Below are positions 1 through 6,898 of a DNA stretch of 33,846 nucleotides, in pieces (position 1 is the first letter of the stretch; each line of letters starts with the position of its first letter). Source of the DNA: CAZMUN01 sp964569815 (GTDB taxonomy: Archaea > Iainarchaeota > Iainarchaeia > Iainarchaeales > GCA-2688035); NCBI GenBank assembly GCA_964569815.1, contig CAZMUN010000009.1:1-33846 (forward strand), read 5' to 3'. Under the pieces are notes generated by a model, which saw only the letters and a program-made list of their open reading frames with translations, searched no databases and was not told where the DNA came from. The translations under genes and the position numbers were made by a program.

Positions 1-121
1 GATGTCCTAACAGCAATTCCTATCTTGCGATAAGGAACTTTGACCGGGCTAGACTATCGGGGCCTGAGAATTCTCTCACCATTCTCGCAAAAGGAGAATA
101 AGTATATTTTAAATGGATTTA

Positions 122-129
122 TTTATAAA
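122..129 (+). promoter_or_regulatory. TATA-like box upstream of structured region
   Basis: TTTATAAA in an A/T-rich stretch, about 25 bases upstream of where the structured segment begins. It matches the archaeal TATA consensus, but no BRE is clear and no gene start confirms it. Confidence 0.3.
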
Positions 130-149
130 CTTCTTTATTGTGATGAGCA

Positions 150-364
150 GGCTGAGAACTGAGTTTTGGGCTTAACAGTTGCGCACTAGCTTTGCTGGGC
201 TTTGCCCAGCGGGCGTTGCTCGGCTGAGCAACAAGCTTTAAAGCAATGAAGACGATTTTGAGTGCTGAAATTCATGCTGTCAAGCCAAACGCGAAGACAG
301 CATGTTGCCGTGTCCGCTGGGCGTGACGGCGGAAGACTGTTTTGAGCGCTTAACACGATTTTTT
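150..364 (+). ncRNA. Possible structured RNA gene, unassigned
   Basis: There is no convincing gene in bases 1-362, but the stretch is dense in inverted repeats. Perfect hairpins lie at 194-210 (7-bp stem, 3-nt loop), 215-232 (7-bp stem, 4-nt loop) and 273-303 (9-bp stem). The first two are enclosed by an AGCTT/AAGCT helix (about 188-192 with 233-237), giving a three-way junction. A TATA-like TTTATAAA at 122-129 would start transcription near 150, and T6 at 359-364 would end it. A related string (TTTTGAG/GGGC-T-AACA type) recurs near 163, 255 and 340, spaced about 90 bases, suggesting repeated modules. I do not recognise RNase P, SRP, C/D or H/ACA signatures. The strand and ends are inferred. 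Confidence 0.3.
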
Positions 365-779
365 ATTCAGTGTAAGCCTGCACTTTTTCTATTTTCCACT
401 CAAGCAAGGTATTTTTATCTATTAAAACAGAGCTTACCCCAACCTGGGCTTCTTCTCCGTTTACAAAAAGCTTCCAGAATTCGTCTTGGGCTGGCTTTGT
501 TCCTTCAATGGATTCAATGAAGACACCCATCTCCCCGTAATCGGTGTATTCAAATTCTAAACCAGATTCTTGTATGGCTTTAAAGCCGTTTGCTCCAATT
601 TCAACTTCGACCTGTTTTTCAAACAATGGTTCAGGGCCTGCAAAGGCCTTTAATGTCACAAACGCGTTTCCTTCTTGTTGCAGAGCCTGCTGCGGCAAAA
701 CCGCTGAAATTATTAGCCAAAGGCATACGAGGCCGGCAAGCCAAAAAAAGTGTTTTGCTTCAATTGTTTTTTGACTCAT
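363..779 (-). CDS. DUF4430 domain protein with N-terminal membrane anchor
   Basis: This 138-residue protein has one N-terminal hydrophobic segment (about residues 11-30, FFWLAGLVCLWLIISAVL), which is a signal anchor or signal peptide. It is followed by a single DUF4430-type domain, recognisable from GVFIESIEG, FWKLFVNGEEAQVGVSS and the closing LLEWKIE. DUF4430 resembles the C-terminal domain of transcobalamin and is often found on exported proteins. The start codon lies one base past the stop of the upstream ECF S-component-like gene, so the two are probably co-translated. A role as an extracytoplasmic partner of that transporter, perhaps for a corrinoid or another vitamin, is inferred from this pairing only. 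Confidence 0.7.
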   Translation of the reverse strand: MSQKTIEAKHFFWLAGLVCLWLIISAVLPQQALQQEGNAFVTLKAFAGPEPLFEKQVEVEIGANGFKAIQESGLEFEYTDYGEMGVFIESIEGTKPAQDEFWKLFVNGEEAQVGVSSVLIDKNTLLEWKIEKVQAYTE

Positions 780-780
780 T

Positions 781-1314
781 TCAAGCCCCTAACCAAAATT
801 TTGCCCTGCTTAACACCTTATGGTCTTCCAATGCAGGGTTGCTTACAATTGTCCTGTCAAACAAGGGTGTCAGAATCAGGATAAACCCTGTTGCTGTAAG
901 CAAGTGCATTACCGTAAAAGGCACTTGTCCTATAAAAGCCTGCAGGTGGCTTGTTCCAAACAGCGCTGGCCCAAACAGCACGCCTGTAACAAAATCAAAC
1001 ACCAAAACGCCTAAAACGCCTGACCCCAGATAGTGCTTTAGCTTTACCTCGCCAACCTTTTTGTAGTATAAATGGAAACCTGTGCCGAGTCCTGCGTATG
1101 TTAGGGCTGTAACCAAAGTCCAAAGCCCTACGCGCATTGTAATGAAATCGAATGAAACCATTGTAAGTAGTGCAAACAGCGCGCCTTGCCACCACTTGTC
1201 CTTTTTTGCAAACGGAAGCATGCAGCCCATTATTGGGTCATTGTTTGGAATAATTCTCAACAAGCGGTAAGCGTTGCAGAATAAAATGCTTAAAGCGTAC
1301 TTGACTAGGGCCAA
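781..1314 (-). CDS. ECF-transporter S-component-like membrane protein
   Basis: This hydrophobic protein of about 177 residues has five or six predicted membrane segments. The motif RIIPNNDPIMGCMLPF followed by SFDFITM, GLWTLVTALTYAGLG and a terminal MHLLTATGF helix resembles substrate-binding S components of energy-coupling factor vitamin transporters, particularly those encoded beside DUF4430 proteins. The open frame continues upstream through the tRNA-Met gene, so the long version is not credible. I place the start at the TTG at 1314, which has AGAGGTG just upstream; an in-frame GTG at 1323 is the alternative. No EcfA or EcfT genes are in the window, so the energising module would have to be elsewhere. 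The substrate is unknown. Confidence 0.6.
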   Translation of the reverse strand: MALVKYALSILFCNAYRLLRIIPNNDPIMGCMLPFAKKDKWWQGALFALLTMVSFDFITMRVGLWTLVTALTYAGLGTGFHLYYKKVGEVKLKHYLGSGVLGVLVFDFVTGVLFGPALFGTSHLQAFIGQVPFTVMHLLTATGFILILTPLFDRTIVSNPALEDHKVLSRAKFWLGA

Positions 1315-1360
1315 TTTTTTCACCTCTCTTGTAAGTTTTTTTTTGTAAGTTTTTGTAAAC

Positions 1361-1409
1361 TTTTTGGAAGCGAGGCCTTCTAGGAAAGCCGAGTGCTCCG
1401 AAAAGGTTT
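1361..1409 (-). repeat. Degenerate copy of the tRNA-associated hairpin repeat
   Basis: Immediately 3' of tRNA-Met the minus strand reads AAACCTTTTC and, about 20 bases on, GGCCTCGC. The same two strings occur in the same order in the larger repeat 3' of tRNA-His (8924-9032). The hairpins are poorly conserved here, so this is a weak, decayed member of the family. Confidence 0.35.
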
Positions 1410-1559
1410 TGCCACGGGAGGGATATGAACCCTCGACCTTTCGATTGCTTAAAATTTTGCGAATGCTTTGCGTTAGCAAAGCGTTCTTTTCGCAAACCTT
1501 TTCTTTTTAAGAAAAGGTTTTATGAGTCGAACGCTCTAACCAGGCTGAGCTACCGTGGC
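1410..1559 (-). tRNA. tRNA-Met (CAU), with a 75-nt anticodon-loop intron
   Basis: The minus strand gives a complete cloverleaf: acceptor GCCACGG/CCGTGGC, D arm GCTC/GAGC, anticodon stem TTCGA/TCGAA with loop CTCATAA, T arm GAGGG/CCCTC, discriminator A. Removing about 75 bases at the canonical position 37/38 gives a 75-nt tRNA. The acceptor and anticodon stems resemble elongator tRNA-Met rather than the initiator, since there is no run of three G-C pairs in the anticodon stem. A tRNA-Ile that modifies CAU cannot be excluded. The intron carries a copy of a two-hairpin repeat also seen near other tRNAs. No CCA is encoded. Confidence 0.9.
1459..1520 (-). repeat. tRNA-associated two-hairpin repeat, copy in tRNA-Met intron
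   Basis: On the minus strand the copy reads hairpin 1 (AAACCTTTTCTT/AAGAAAAGGTTT), spacer GCGAAAAGAACG, then hairpin 2 (GCTTTGC taac GCAAAGC). It fills most of the tRNA-Met intron. The same order of parts occurs 3' of tRNA-His, in the tRNA-His intron, and 3' of tRNA-Leu. Confidence 0.75.
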
Positions 1560-1584
1560 TTGGATTAATTTAGAAAAACAAGAA

Positions 1585-1593
1585 GTTTTAAAG
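1585..1593 (-). promoter_or_regulatory. TATA box for tRNA-Met
   Basis: CTTTAAAAC on the minus strand, centred about 30 bases upstream of the tRNA 5' end, which is the usual archaeal spacing. It overlaps the last codons of rpiA. Confidence 0.5.
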
Positions 1594-2307
1594 AGTTATC
1601 AAACCCTGGATTGCCTGGTCTTGGACCTTGTTTTGGTTATTGTAGTCCAGCCTTGAAAGCATTTGCAGTTTTCCGTTGTGTAACAGAACGCGGTCTGCAT
1701 ATCCTATAAACAGGCCTGTTTCTAGGACGCCGGGAATGTCTTTTGCCTGAAACTCCAGCTCTTCCAGTGAATATATTTCGTCGACTTTTACGTCTATTAC
1801 ATAGTGGCCTGTCTCTGTTTTGAATGGCTTGCTGTTTTTTTCTCGCAACTTGGCTTTTCCAAGCTTTTCAAGCTGGATCAAGCTTCTTTTCCATCCAAAA
1901 GTGCACACTTCAAAAGGAATTTGTCCGTTTAACTTGTTAACCCTGTTTTTTTCTTCTGTTACCGCTATGAGTTCTGCCGCGCTTTGTGCAATCATTTTGT
2001 CTCGCACAAAGCTTCCGGATTCCCTTTCCACAAAATTGAATTCTCGGTCCACAAGGTCCACGAATTCTACTGCCAGGTCTATTTCTCGGTCGTTTATTGA
2101 AACAGGCGTTATTTCCAGTTCGTTCAAGAGCTCTGCTATTTTGTTGTTTGTTGGAACAACCCTTATGTCCAGGCCCTCTTCCTCTATTCTTAGGGCAAGC
2201 TTTTTGACAAACTTGGCGCTGTGAGGGCTTGTTCCAAAGCTTAAAACCATGTTGTTTGAAACGTATTTTGAGATGAGGGCTTCGATGCTTTCTTCTTTTA
2301 GAGCCAT
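1588..2307 (-). CDS. rpiA: Ribose-5-phosphate isomerase A-like protein with altered active site
   Basis: The family interconverts ribose 5-phosphate and ribulose 5-phosphate, feeding PRPP synthesis. At 239 residues this is normal length. It shows the expected layout: an FGTS phosphate loop (24-27), a Rossmann-like N-terminal half, and the C-terminal signature GVLETGLFIGYADRVLL. Aligned by eye to E. coli RpiA, whose catalytic residues are Asp81, Asp84, Lys94 and Glu103, it has Glu81, Asp84, Glu94 and Asp103. The KGGGAA substrate loop is replaced by ERESGS. The fold is clear, but activity on R5P is doubtful unless other residues compensate. The start is supported by a TATA box about 33 bases upstream, indicating a nearly leaderless message. 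Next to tRNA-Met and transcribed toward it. Confidence 0.8.
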   Translation of the reverse strand: MALKEESIEALISKYVSNNMVLSFGTSPHSAKFVKKLALRIEEEGLDIRVVPTNNKIAELLNELEITPVSINDREIDLAVEFVDLVDREFNFVERESGSFVRDKMIAQSAAELIAVTEEKNRVNKLNGQIPFEVCTFGWKRSLIQLEKLGKAKLREKNSKPFKTETGHYVIDVKVDEIYSLEELEFQAKDIPGVLETGLFIGYADRVLLHNGKLQMLSRLDYNNQNKVQDQAIQGLITL

Positions 2308-2337
2308 GAAAAAACCAGTTAATATTAGCCTTTTGGC

Positions 2338-2345
2338 TTATTTAA
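2338..2345 (-). promoter_or_regulatory. TATA box for rpiA
   Basis: TTAAATAA on the minus strand, 31-38 bases upstream of the rpiA ATG. The short distance implies a leaderless or nearly leaderless transcript, and no ribosome binding site is visible. Confidence 0.45.
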
Positions 2346-2381
2346 CTTTTTCCTAGGGCTAAAAAGAGGGGGGCTTTTCCC

Positions 2382-4151
2382 TTATCTTAGGATGCCTCTA
2401 AATTTGATTGTGCAAAAGTGTTTTCCTGTGCTTTCGCCGAATGGAAGCACTTTGGCTACATCTGTTACCTGCAGCGGGTCTTCAAAGGAAATAGTCTTGT
2501 TTTCCAGGGAAATTTTTGTGAGCTTTTTTCCTTTGAATTCCAGTGAAACTTGCCAGTCGCTTTCCTCTGGATAGTTTTCTCCCTGTTTGAGGGTTTCTAA
2601 ATAGTTTCCTTTAATGTACCTGAAGTCGCATAAGCCTGTTCCGCTTTCCCAGTGTGTTCCGCTTACCACAAACACTTGTTCCAATTCGTCTTTGAATAGC
2701 CGGTCCCCTGGGCTTGCTTTCTGGCTTGCAATCTGCTCTTCTCCTTTCCACAGCCCAAACGTTGTTTCGTTTTCAGTGCATCCTGAAATCCTTATACCGT
2801 AATCCTCGCCGTTTTTTCCCCCTGCCCTTGCAATTTGGCCAGGTTTTGTGCTAAGCTGGTTTCCGTCAGAAACAACTGTTATCGATTCTTGGCCTGGAAT
2901 GTTGCTTGCTTTTATCACAAAGGCGTCGTCTCCAAAGAATGGGATTTCTACAGTGTCTTCGCTTTCCACTTCAAACTCTTTTGTTCCTGTAGGAATTTCT
3001 GTTGCTGGAATTCCTTCATCAAAGCTTATTTCGTAAATCAGTCCGTTTTTGTTGAACTGGAAATAGGTTCCTTGCTCTCGGTCAAAGATTGCTTTTCCTC
3101 TTATAAAAAGCCTTTCGCTCATTGAGGTAAGGCCTTTCTTCCAATTGTAAGTGTATGCTTGGTTTTCAAATGCTTGCATGGCCTCGTTGTTGCTGCTGTT
3201 TGCAACCCCTTTTATTGTTGCTTTAATGTTTCCGCTTTCAGGGTAGAATTTTCCGGTAAGCATGGTTTTATGGTTTTTGCATTCTACAACGATGGCTGCT
3301 TTTTCACCTGCTTGCACAAAGCAGTCTCGGTCGGTTTTTCTGTCACAGCCTTTTGGGCAATAACCGTCTCCTGTAGTGCATTCTGTTATTTTTCGGTAAC
3401 GGCAAGTTTTTGGCGTTCCTTCACAAATGTCTTCTGTTGAACCGTCGTTGTCGTCACAGTCTTCATCAGATTCGCATTCTCCTGTTTCACAGTCTTTATC
3501 CGAACTGTAATTGCAGCCTTTTGGGCAGTAGTTGTCTCCATCAACACACAATTCTATTTCTTGGTAAGAGCATTTTTTTGGAATCCCGGAGCAGATGTCA
3601 ACTGTTCCAGGGTTTTCGTCATCGCAATCAGAATCCGTCATGCATTCAGGCTGCGGGCAGTCGCTGTCGACCGCATAACTGCATCCGGTTGGACAGCATG
3701 AGTCGTTTCCAATGCACTGGGTTACCATCTTTGAAGAGCATTTTTTTGGAGTTCCGGAGCAAGCATTCAAAGTGCATGGGTCGTTGTCTTCACAGCTTGC
3801 GTTTGTAATGCATTGGTCGTCGCTCCTGTAAACACATGCCAAGTTCCCTGTCTTCTGGTAAACCCATGCTTCAAGGTATTCAGGTCCTTCTCTGAGAGAA
3901 ATGTAATAATAGTTGGTTGCAAGAATCTGGGGACCGCACTTTTGAACCAATTCAAGCTTTCTTTCCTGGCTTTCTTGGCTTGTCCAACTCAAAATAGTGA
4001 GCTCTGAGTTTGGATGGCTTTCAAGAAAGTCTTGGACGGCTGGGTTTTCCTTTACGCGGTTTACTGCCTCTGCTTCAGGCAAAATGCAGCCGCTTACCGC
4101 TATCAGGGCAACTAAACCAAAAGCTAGCAAGGCCAACCGAACTTTAGTCAT
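2382..4151 (-). CDS. Secreted lipoprotein-like protein with three Cys-rich repeats
   Basis: From the ATG at 4151 the protein is 589 residues and begins MTKVRLALLAFGLVALIAVSGC, a signal peptide ending in a lipobox-like AVSGC, so it is probably anchored outside the membrane. After about 90 residues come three consecutive modules of about 50 residues, each with eight cysteines and a common skeleton: C-[DE]-D...C-[SE]-G-x-P-K-x-C, then C-P-x-G-C and a closing D-x-D-C. The C-terminal 320 residues look beta-rich and contain no domain I recognise. An upstream in-frame start at 4229 would bury the signal peptide and is rejected. A TATA box lies about 29 bases before the chosen ATG, implying a leaderless transcript. 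The function is unknown; a disulfide-stabilised surface or binding protein is the natural reading. Confidence 0.75.
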   Translation of the reverse strand: MTKVRLALLAFGLVALIAVSGCILPEAEAVNRVKENPAVQDFLESHPNSELTILSWTSQESQERKLELVQKCGPQILATNYYYISLREGPEYLEAWVYQKTGNLACVYRSDDQCITNASCEDNDPCTLNACSGTPKKCSSKMVTQCIGNDSCCPTGCSYAVDSDCPQPECMTDSDCDDENPGTVDICSGIPKKCSYQEIELCVDGDNYCPKGCNYSSDKDCETGECESDEDCDDNDGSTEDICEGTPKTCRYRKITECTTGDGYCPKGCDRKTDRDCFVQAGEKAAIVVECKNHKTMLTGKFYPESGNIKATIKGVANSSNNEAMQAFENQAYTYNWKKGLTSMSERLFIRGKAIFDREQGTYFQFNKNGLIYEISFDEGIPATEIPTGTKEFEVESEDTVEIPFFGDDAFVIKASNIPGQESITVVSDGNQLSTKPGQIARAGGKNGEDYGIRISGCTENETTFGLWKGEEQIASQKASPGDRLFKDELEQVFVVSGTHWESGTGLCDFRYIKGNYLETLKQGENYPEESDWQVSLEFKGKKLTKISLENKTISFEDPLQVTDVAKVLPFGESTGKHFCTIKFRGILR

Positions 4152-4175
4152 GGCTATCCAATAACACGATTCTAC

Positions 4176-4183
4176 AATAAAAA
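4176..4183 (-). promoter_or_regulatory. TATA box deciding the start of the Cys-rich lipoprotein
   Basis: TTTTTATT on the minus strand, centred about 29 bases upstream of the ATG at 4151. This spacing fits a leaderless transcript beginning at that ATG, and argues against the upstream start at 4229. Confidence 0.45.
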
Positions 4184-4241
4184 GCTTTGTATTCGGCTTT
4201 TCAAAACTTAAAAAAAAGCCCTTTTTCATAAAAAGAAGGCA

Positions 4242-4329
4242 AGCTCCAGGGGAGGATTGAACTCCCGACCTCGACCTCGTTGGCTCTCTAAGCTACCAAG
4301 GTCGCGCTCTGCCACTGAGCTACTGGAGC
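4242..4329 (-). tRNA. tRNA-Thr (GGU), with a 16-nt intron
   Basis: The minus strand folds into acceptor GCTCCAG/CTGGAGC, D arm GCTC/GAGC, anticodon stem CGACC/GGTCG and T arm GGGAG/CTCCC. The anticodon loop is 23 bases. Removing 16 bases (GCTTAGAGAGCCAACG) after position 37 leaves the 7-base loop TTGGTAA, anticodon GGT. The mature product is 71 bases plus a U discriminator, as expected for archaeal tRNA-Thr. No CCA is encoded. Confidence 0.9.
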
Positions 4330-4353
4330 ATCAGAACAATTAGTTTTGGAAAA

Positions 4354-4364
4354 CTATTTTAAAC
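4354..4364 (-). promoter_or_regulatory. TATA box for tRNA-Thr
   Basis: GTTTAAAATAG on the minus strand, centred 30 bases upstream of the tRNA-Thr 5' end. It overlaps the end of the HD-domain gene. Confidence 0.5.
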
Positions 4365-4961
4365 ATGCATTCCATGGATTTTTGAAAGGTCCAGGCCTTT
4401 TCTCACAAGCTCTTTTTCAATGGCCCTGATTGCCTTTCCTTCCCTTTCAACAAGCGTACGCATTTTTGGGTTGTCCTTGTAGCGTGCCACAAGGTTTGAA
4501 ATAGCTTCTTCCAAAGGCAGAACAGTGTGCCTGCTTTCCTGCCCCAATTTGCCGTTCCATCTTGAAACCTCGTCAGCATAAATCAATGCCCTTTCCTCCA
4601 AAGTGTAATACCTTAACCTTTCAGGCTTTGCCGAGGCATGCCTTCCCATGCTTTTTGCAAAGCTTGGAAAGCCTGCATCACGAAAATGCGTTTGGGCTGC
4701 CCTTTCATGCCCTTCCTCATGCCTAAAAGAGTCGTGGGCCAGAGCCATTCTGCTCAAAAGGCCTCTGTCAACTTTTACGCCTTTTTCAGCAAGCTGTTTT
4801 CCTATTGCCTCTGCAACCCTTTTAACAAGCCTTGTATGCCTGTTTGTTTCGCGCTTGAATTTTGGCGGCAATGCCTTCAAAAGCCTGTGAACCGCCTTTT
4901 TTGGAGGAACCTTTCTTTTGCCCCTGCTTTTCTCATGCCTTATGCGCTTTGAAACCGCCAT
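4359..4961 (-). CDS. HD-domain metal-dependent phosphohydrolase
   Basis: From the ATG at 4961 the protein has 200 residues. Its N-terminal 35 residues are very basic. An HD domain follows, with the pattern H (in NRHTRLVKRVA), HD (in LAHDSFRHEEGHE), H (in MGRHAS) and D (in LIYADEVSRW), the metal ligands of the HD superfamily. HD proteins hydrolyse phosphate esters of nucleotides or cyclic nucleotides; the substrate cannot be read from the sequence. It starts 25 bases after hisS and is probably the last gene of the histidine operon. A longer start at 5003 would overlap hisS and adds nothing recognisable. Confidence 0.75.
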   Translation of the reverse strand: MAVSKRIRHEKSRGKRKVPPKKAVHRLLKALPPKFKRETNRHTRLVKRVAEAIGKQLAEKGVKVDRGLLSRMALAHDSFRHEEGHERAAQTHFRDAGFPSFAKSMGRHASAKPERLRYYTLEERALIYADEVSRWNGKLGQESRHTVLPLEEAISNLVARYKDNPKMRTLVEREGKAIRAIEKELVRKGLDLSKIHGMHV

Positions 4962-4986
4962 AGCAAAATTAGTGCAGATCTTGTAT

Positions 4987-6231
4987 TTATTTCTTTTTTT
5001 CAAGCATTTTGGGCAGCTTTTTCAAATCAGAGAGCTTTACCTTGGTTTCCTTACCTGAATTCATGTCTTTGAGCGAAAACTCCTTTTTCTTGGCCTCGTT
5101 TTCTCCCAAAATTGCAGCAAAAGGAATTCCAAGCTTGTTTGCATAATCCAGGTTTTTGCTTATGCCTCGAGCATTCAAGTCCATTGAAGCATTCACTCCC
5201 AGGGCCCGGATTTTTTGAGCAAGCTTCAAAGCAGGCAACTGCATTTCTTTTCCAACCGGAACAACGAAAACCCTTGTTCTGCGAACAGGTTCAAGCTTTT
5301 GCTCCAGCAAATCCAAAAGCCGGTCAATGCCAAAAGAGCCGCCAACACAAGGCGTTTCCTGGCCTCCGTACAAACCCACTAGGTCATCATATCTGCCTCC
5401 TGCGCCAACGCTTGGGCAGCCTTTTACGCAGACCTCAAAAACCATTCCAGTGTAATACTCCAAGCCACGTGCCAAAGACAAATCCAGTTCAACGAATTCT
5501 GAAAGGCCCTCTTTTTCAAGCAAATTCAAGAGAGCTGCAAACTCTTTTGGGATGTCTTGCCTTGAGGGCTTTTCCTTAATGATTTCAAGAACTCCTGCAT
5601 TGAAACCTTTTTCCCCAAGCTCTTTTTTCACGCCTTTTTCCCCAAGCTTGCCAAGCTTGTCAAGGCACCTAAAGCATTCTTTCAAAGTCTCTTTTTGGAT
5701 TCCTGCTTTTGAAACGATTTTTTCAAGTAATGGCCTGCTGTTTACTTTTACAAAAAACTCGCCTTTTCTGAAGCCAAAGGCCTTCATTGCCTCAACAGCA
5801 GCAGCAATAACCTCAAAGTCTGCTATCGGCGAACCAGAGCCAACAATGTCAAAATCCGCCTGCGTGAATTCCCTGTATCGTTTTTCGCCAGGCCGGTCAT
5901 ACCTGTAAACCCGGCCAAGCTGGTACCTTTTGAAGGGCTTTGCAACCTGCGGGTTTGACGACACAACTCTTGCAAGAGGAACGGTCAAATCAAACCTCAA
6001 GCCCAATTCGCGATCAGACTTGTCCTTGAAACAGTATATTTCTTCCCTTATGGCTTCTCCGCCAGAGCCCTTTTTGGCAAGCAAGCCGAATTCTTCCACA
6101 ACAGGCGTTTCCAATGGAACAAACCCATACCTTTGAAAAACCTTAACGCAGGCCTTTTCCAAAAAACGCTTCTTCAAAGCCTTTTCCGGCAAAAAATCCC
6201 GCATTCCCCGAACAGTCCTGAATTCAGCCAT
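4987..6231 (-). CDS. hisS: Histidyl-tRNA synthetase
   Basis: This class II aminoacyl-tRNA synthetase attaches histidine to tRNA-His. At 414 residues it has normal length. Diagnostic features are the N-terminal RTVRGMRDFLPEK, motif 2 region YREFTQADFDIVG, the histidine-specific LARGLEYYTGMVFEV, GGRYDDL and motif 3 with GGSFGIDRLL, and a C-terminal anticodon-binding domain (RVFVVPVG onward). The start is the ATG at 6231, which has AGGTGA five bases upstream; the GTG at 6240 overlaps that site and is less likely. The gene overlaps the end of hisA by 8 bases. It therefore sits in one unit with histidine synthesis genes, with tRNA-His at the head of the block. Confidence 0.95.
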   Translation of the reverse strand: MAEFRTVRGMRDFLPEKALKKRFLEKACVKVFQRYGFVPLETPVVEEFGLLAKKGSGGEAIREEIYCFKDKSDRELGLRFDLTVPLARVVSSNPQVAKPFKRYQLGRVYRYDRPGEKRYREFTQADFDIVGSGSPIADFEVIAAAVEAMKAFGFRKGEFFVKVNSRPLLEKIVSKAGIQKETLKECFRCLDKLGKLGEKGVKKELGEKGFNAGVLEIIKEKPSRQDIPKEFAALLNLLEKEGLSEFVELDLSLARGLEYYTGMVFEVCVKGCPSVGAGGRYDDLVGLYGGQETPCVGGSFGIDRLLDLLEQKLEPVRRTRVFVVPVGKEMQLPALKLAQKIRALGVNASMDLNARGISKNLDYANKLGIPFAAILGENEAKKKEFSLKDMNSGKETKVKLSDLKKLPKMLEKKK

Positions 6232-6898
6232 AAAAATCACCTACTTTGATATTCCCAGTATACAATGCCATTCCAACAACCGGCTTCACTCCAAATGCCT
6301 CCAGTTCCCTGATTTCCTTAACGCTTGCAATTCCTCCAGCTACACTGATTTTATTGCTAGTAACGCTTTTTAACCTTTTAATTGTTTGCCAGTCAATTCC
6401 CTGCATCAGGCCCTCTTTTTCAATGCAGGTGTAAAGGAATTCACCGCAATAGGGCTCTAGCTCTTTGGCTCTTTCAAAAGGGGTTTCCCTCAATGTCTTC
6501 TTCCAGCCTTCCACTGTAACTTTTCCCCGCCTGCTGTCCAATGCAACTATTATCCGATCCTTTCCAAATTCATTGCAAAGCTTCTGCAAAAAATTCTTGT
6601 TTGCCTTTGTTCCAATTATCAGTTTTTTTGCCCCGGCTTTAATTAACTGCCTTGCCCTTTCAGGGCTTCTAATTCCTCCTCCAACTCTTGCGTTCACAAT
6701 GTAACAAATTCCTTCAACTATAGTAAGGTTTTCTCCCCTGCCCGTGGCTGCATCTAAGTCAATCACCTGGGTTTCCTCAAAAGAGGAAAAACGGCTTGCA
6801 AACTCAAGCGGTTTTTCTTCAATCGAGATTTTTATTGTTTGGCCCTGCTGCAATTGTACCACTTTTCCACCAAGTAGGTCAATGCTTGGAATCAACAT
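6224..6898 (-). CDS. hisA: HisA, phosphoribosyl-formimino-AICAR-P isomerase
   Basis: HisA performs the fourth step of histidine synthesis, the Amadori rearrangement of ProFAR to PRFAR in a beta/alpha barrel. At 224 residues it is slightly short but complete. Visible motifs are MLIPSIDLLGGKVVQL with the catalytic Asp near residue 7, VGGGIRSPERARQLIKAG, the second catalytic Asp in IIVALDSRRGKV, and the C-terminal phosphate loop SVAGGIAS. The usual TDIDRDG string is TCIEKEG here, a mild divergence. The ATG has a strong AGGGGGG upstream. The gene overlaps hisIF by 7 bases and hisS by 8. Confidence 0.92.
   Translation of the reverse strand: MLIPSIDLLGGKVVQLQQGQTIKISIEEKPLEFASRFSSFEETQVIDLDAATGRGENLTIVEGICYIVNARVGGGIRSPERARQLIKAGAKKLIIGTKANKNFLQKLCNEFGKDRIIVALDSRRGKVTVEGWKKTLRETPFERAKELEPYCGEFLYTCIEKEGLMQGIDWQTIKRLKSVTSNKISVAGGIASVKEIRELEAFGVKPVVGMALYTGNIKVGDFYG

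Noticed and set aside
150..364. RNase P RNA, SRP RNA or box C/D RNA
   Set aside because: TGATGA and CTGA strings occur but not with C/D spacing, and the universal RNase P and SRP core strings are not seen.
1315..1479. N-terminal extension of the S-component gene
   Set aside because: The extension runs into the tRNA-Met gene; a ribosome site supports the TTG at 1314.
4152..4229. Upstream start for the Cys-rich lipoprotein
   Set aside because: It would place 26 residues before the signal peptide, and the TATA box lies between the two starts.
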